Part shown: in pieces, positions 62,748 to 64,000 of the stretch
Layout of the letters: every line of letters begins with the position of its first letter
Numbering within the stretch: the first letter of the stretch is position 1
Assembly: GCA_014925825.1 (NCBI GenBank)
Contig: JACGCK010000038.1
Location: 124,001 to 188,000, forward strand
Direction of reading: 5' to 3'
DNA length: 64,000 nt
Origin: Pholiota molesta
Lineage: Eukaryota > Basidiomycota > Agaricomycetes > Agaricales > Strophariaceae
Notes under the pieces: generated by a model
Seen by the model: only the letters and a program-made list of their open reading frames with translations
Databases searched by the model: none
Told to the model about the DNA's origin: nothing
Translations under genes and position numbers: made by a program

Positions 62748-64000
62748 CTACATAGCATCATGTTTCTTGTACAGACCCAATCCACCTTCATACCCAAACC
62801 AAGTCGTCCTCGAGCAATGCGGCCCTCGAAGGAGCAATACAGCTAGTTGAAACCCATATAGGGCCATCCCAAGAAGCGCGCACGCACGCCAACCATGTTC
62901 CACAAAAATCGCTGTACCAACTGAAGTCCCTATGAGCTGGCCGATATAGTACTATAAATAATTAGTCAGAAGATATAAGAGTCCAATGAAGAGAAAACAA
63001 CCCTACAGAAATCACGAATAAGGCATTCAACCGGGAAGCAGCGGTCATATCAATGCTATATAATGGGCGCTTAGTATGGCTGTGTGCAGTATCAAAAGTC
63101 AGCTCGGAGCTACAGTGTTCAATAGTCCAAACACTGCGCCTCCGAGCATTCGGGAACATACCTGAAGAAAGACGTGACGAAAGAAACGTTCTGGAGCTGT
63201 CGAGTGGCGTCCAATCCAATGCAGGCGACGATAACGGCGGCAATGCTGAAGCCGCCTGCGGCGGTCTGGACGGATTGAAAGGCAAGGAGTAATCCCGATC
63301 CTATTAGGATACCATACCAGGCCGCGAATCTGTCAATCACTCTTCCGGCGAGCGGCCCCATTGCCATTCCGGACAATCCCAGCAATCCAAAGAGTCCGAT
63401 GACAAGCCTAAGTTCAGGTTAGACCTACGATAAGAAGCAATCAATTTCTGCATACGTTGAATAATGGTATGGTGGGCCACCAAGTAAAAAGGTCAAGGTG
63501 ACCCAGTAGTTCGCAAAGCAGGCGCTTGTAGCGAGCGCCATGATTTCAATTTGTACCATGATGGGTTCGGTAAATGCGAACTTCAGCATCGAGCATAAGC
63601 TGTGGCGGTAAGTCATATCTTTGTTCTTGGCTGGATAGTCGGGGATGATAAAGTAACACATGAACACGATGAAGTACTGTGCGCCAATGGCCATATAGTA
63701 GACGACGCGCCACGACGTAAATTCTGCAATGACGCCTGCTAGCACCCGCGCTAAAAGTTGACCGGCAATCATCCCTGCAAGGACGATAGAATACGCGAAT
63801 CCACGCTTTCCAGGAGGTGCAAGATCGGCCGCCAGAGGGACAAGAATTTGGGGTGAGGCATTTGCCACTCCCAAGAAAAAGCTAATGATTTGAAAGCCTA
63901 GAAGGTTTTCAACAAAGGCGAGGCCAATTGATAAAGACGCTGTTATAAATATTAGAAGGAGAAGAAGTTGGCGACGGCGAACGATGTCTCCGAGGGGCAA
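62748..64000 (-). CDS. MFS transporter, drug-efflux type, 5' end beyond the window
   Basis: Incomplete: the start lies past the right edge. The visible part begins PLGDIVRRRQLLLLLIFITA and continues QIISFFLGVANASPQILVPL, AADLAPPGKRGFAYSIVLAG, EFTSWRVVYYMAIGAQYFIV, TEPIMVQIEIMALATSACFA, LFGLLGLSGMAMGPLAGRVI, SIDMTAASRLNALFVIS and YYIGQLIGTSVGTAIFVEHG. It ends YKKHDAM at 62748. PPGKRGFAYS and GPLAGRVID are typical of MFS transporters related to bacterial AraJ/YgaY-like exporters. About three introns of 50-130 nt. It and the DHA1 gene at 56-59 kb are only distantly related to each other. Confidence 0.85.

Overview
The window reads as nuclear DNA of a basidiomycete fungus, most likely a mushroom-forming Agaricomycete. 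Genes are compact and densely interrupted by 45-65 nt GT-AG introns. Several exons are tiny, and the protein types (beta-trefoil inhibitors, fungal metallothionein, fungal 2-oxoglutarate oxygenase relatives, Dal5-like permease) fit that group. I saw no rRNA, tRNA, CRISPR array, bacterial-type operon or intact transposon. Nearly all gene models below were built by hand from reading frame, splice signals and paralogue comparison.

Layout. 0-6.5 kb: two tandemly related genes for a small beta-trefoil protein (the second truncated) flank a Dal5-type MFS permease. 6.5-14.5 kb: gene-poor and decayed, with recognisable scraps of a proline-racemase-like gene and an aldo-keto reductase. 14.5-22.8 kb: a conserved housekeeping block with the GPI transamidase subunit PIG-T/Gpi16 (minus), the double-AAA ATPase Afg2/Drg1 (plus, divergent) and a dienelactone-hydrolase family enzyme (minus). 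23-33 kb: an unrecognised gene, then three members (two minus, one plus) of one uncharacterised protein family, with conserved 10-nt microexons in two of them. 33-36 kb: a decayed hydrophobic locus.

36-38.2 kb: a tiny secreted Cys-rich peptide gene, then a large near-perfect inverted repeat carrying two divergently transcribed metallothionein genes around a 55-nt spacer. 38.5-44 kb: a probable nuclear zinc-binding protein, then a 2-oxoglutarate-oxygenase-like gene with altered metal ligands, flanked by two decayed copies of itself. 45-51 kb: four dispersed copies of a micro-gene (about 45-60 codons), one clean and three damaged or altered. 51.4-64 kb: the nuclear exosome nuclease Rrp6, a DHA1-type MFS drug transporter, a DUF202 membrane protein, a dimeric alpha-beta-barrel protein and a second drug-type MFS transporter running off the right edge.

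Two themes stand out. Conserved single-copy genes (PIG-T, Afg2, Rrp6) sit between accessory blocks. The accessory blocks are shaped by local duplication followed by decay: inhibitor pair, three-gene family, palindromic metallothionein pair, oxygenase trio and micro-gene quartet. The stress or metal-response flavour of the middle block is an inference from the metallothioneins and from a heat-shock-like element before one family member.
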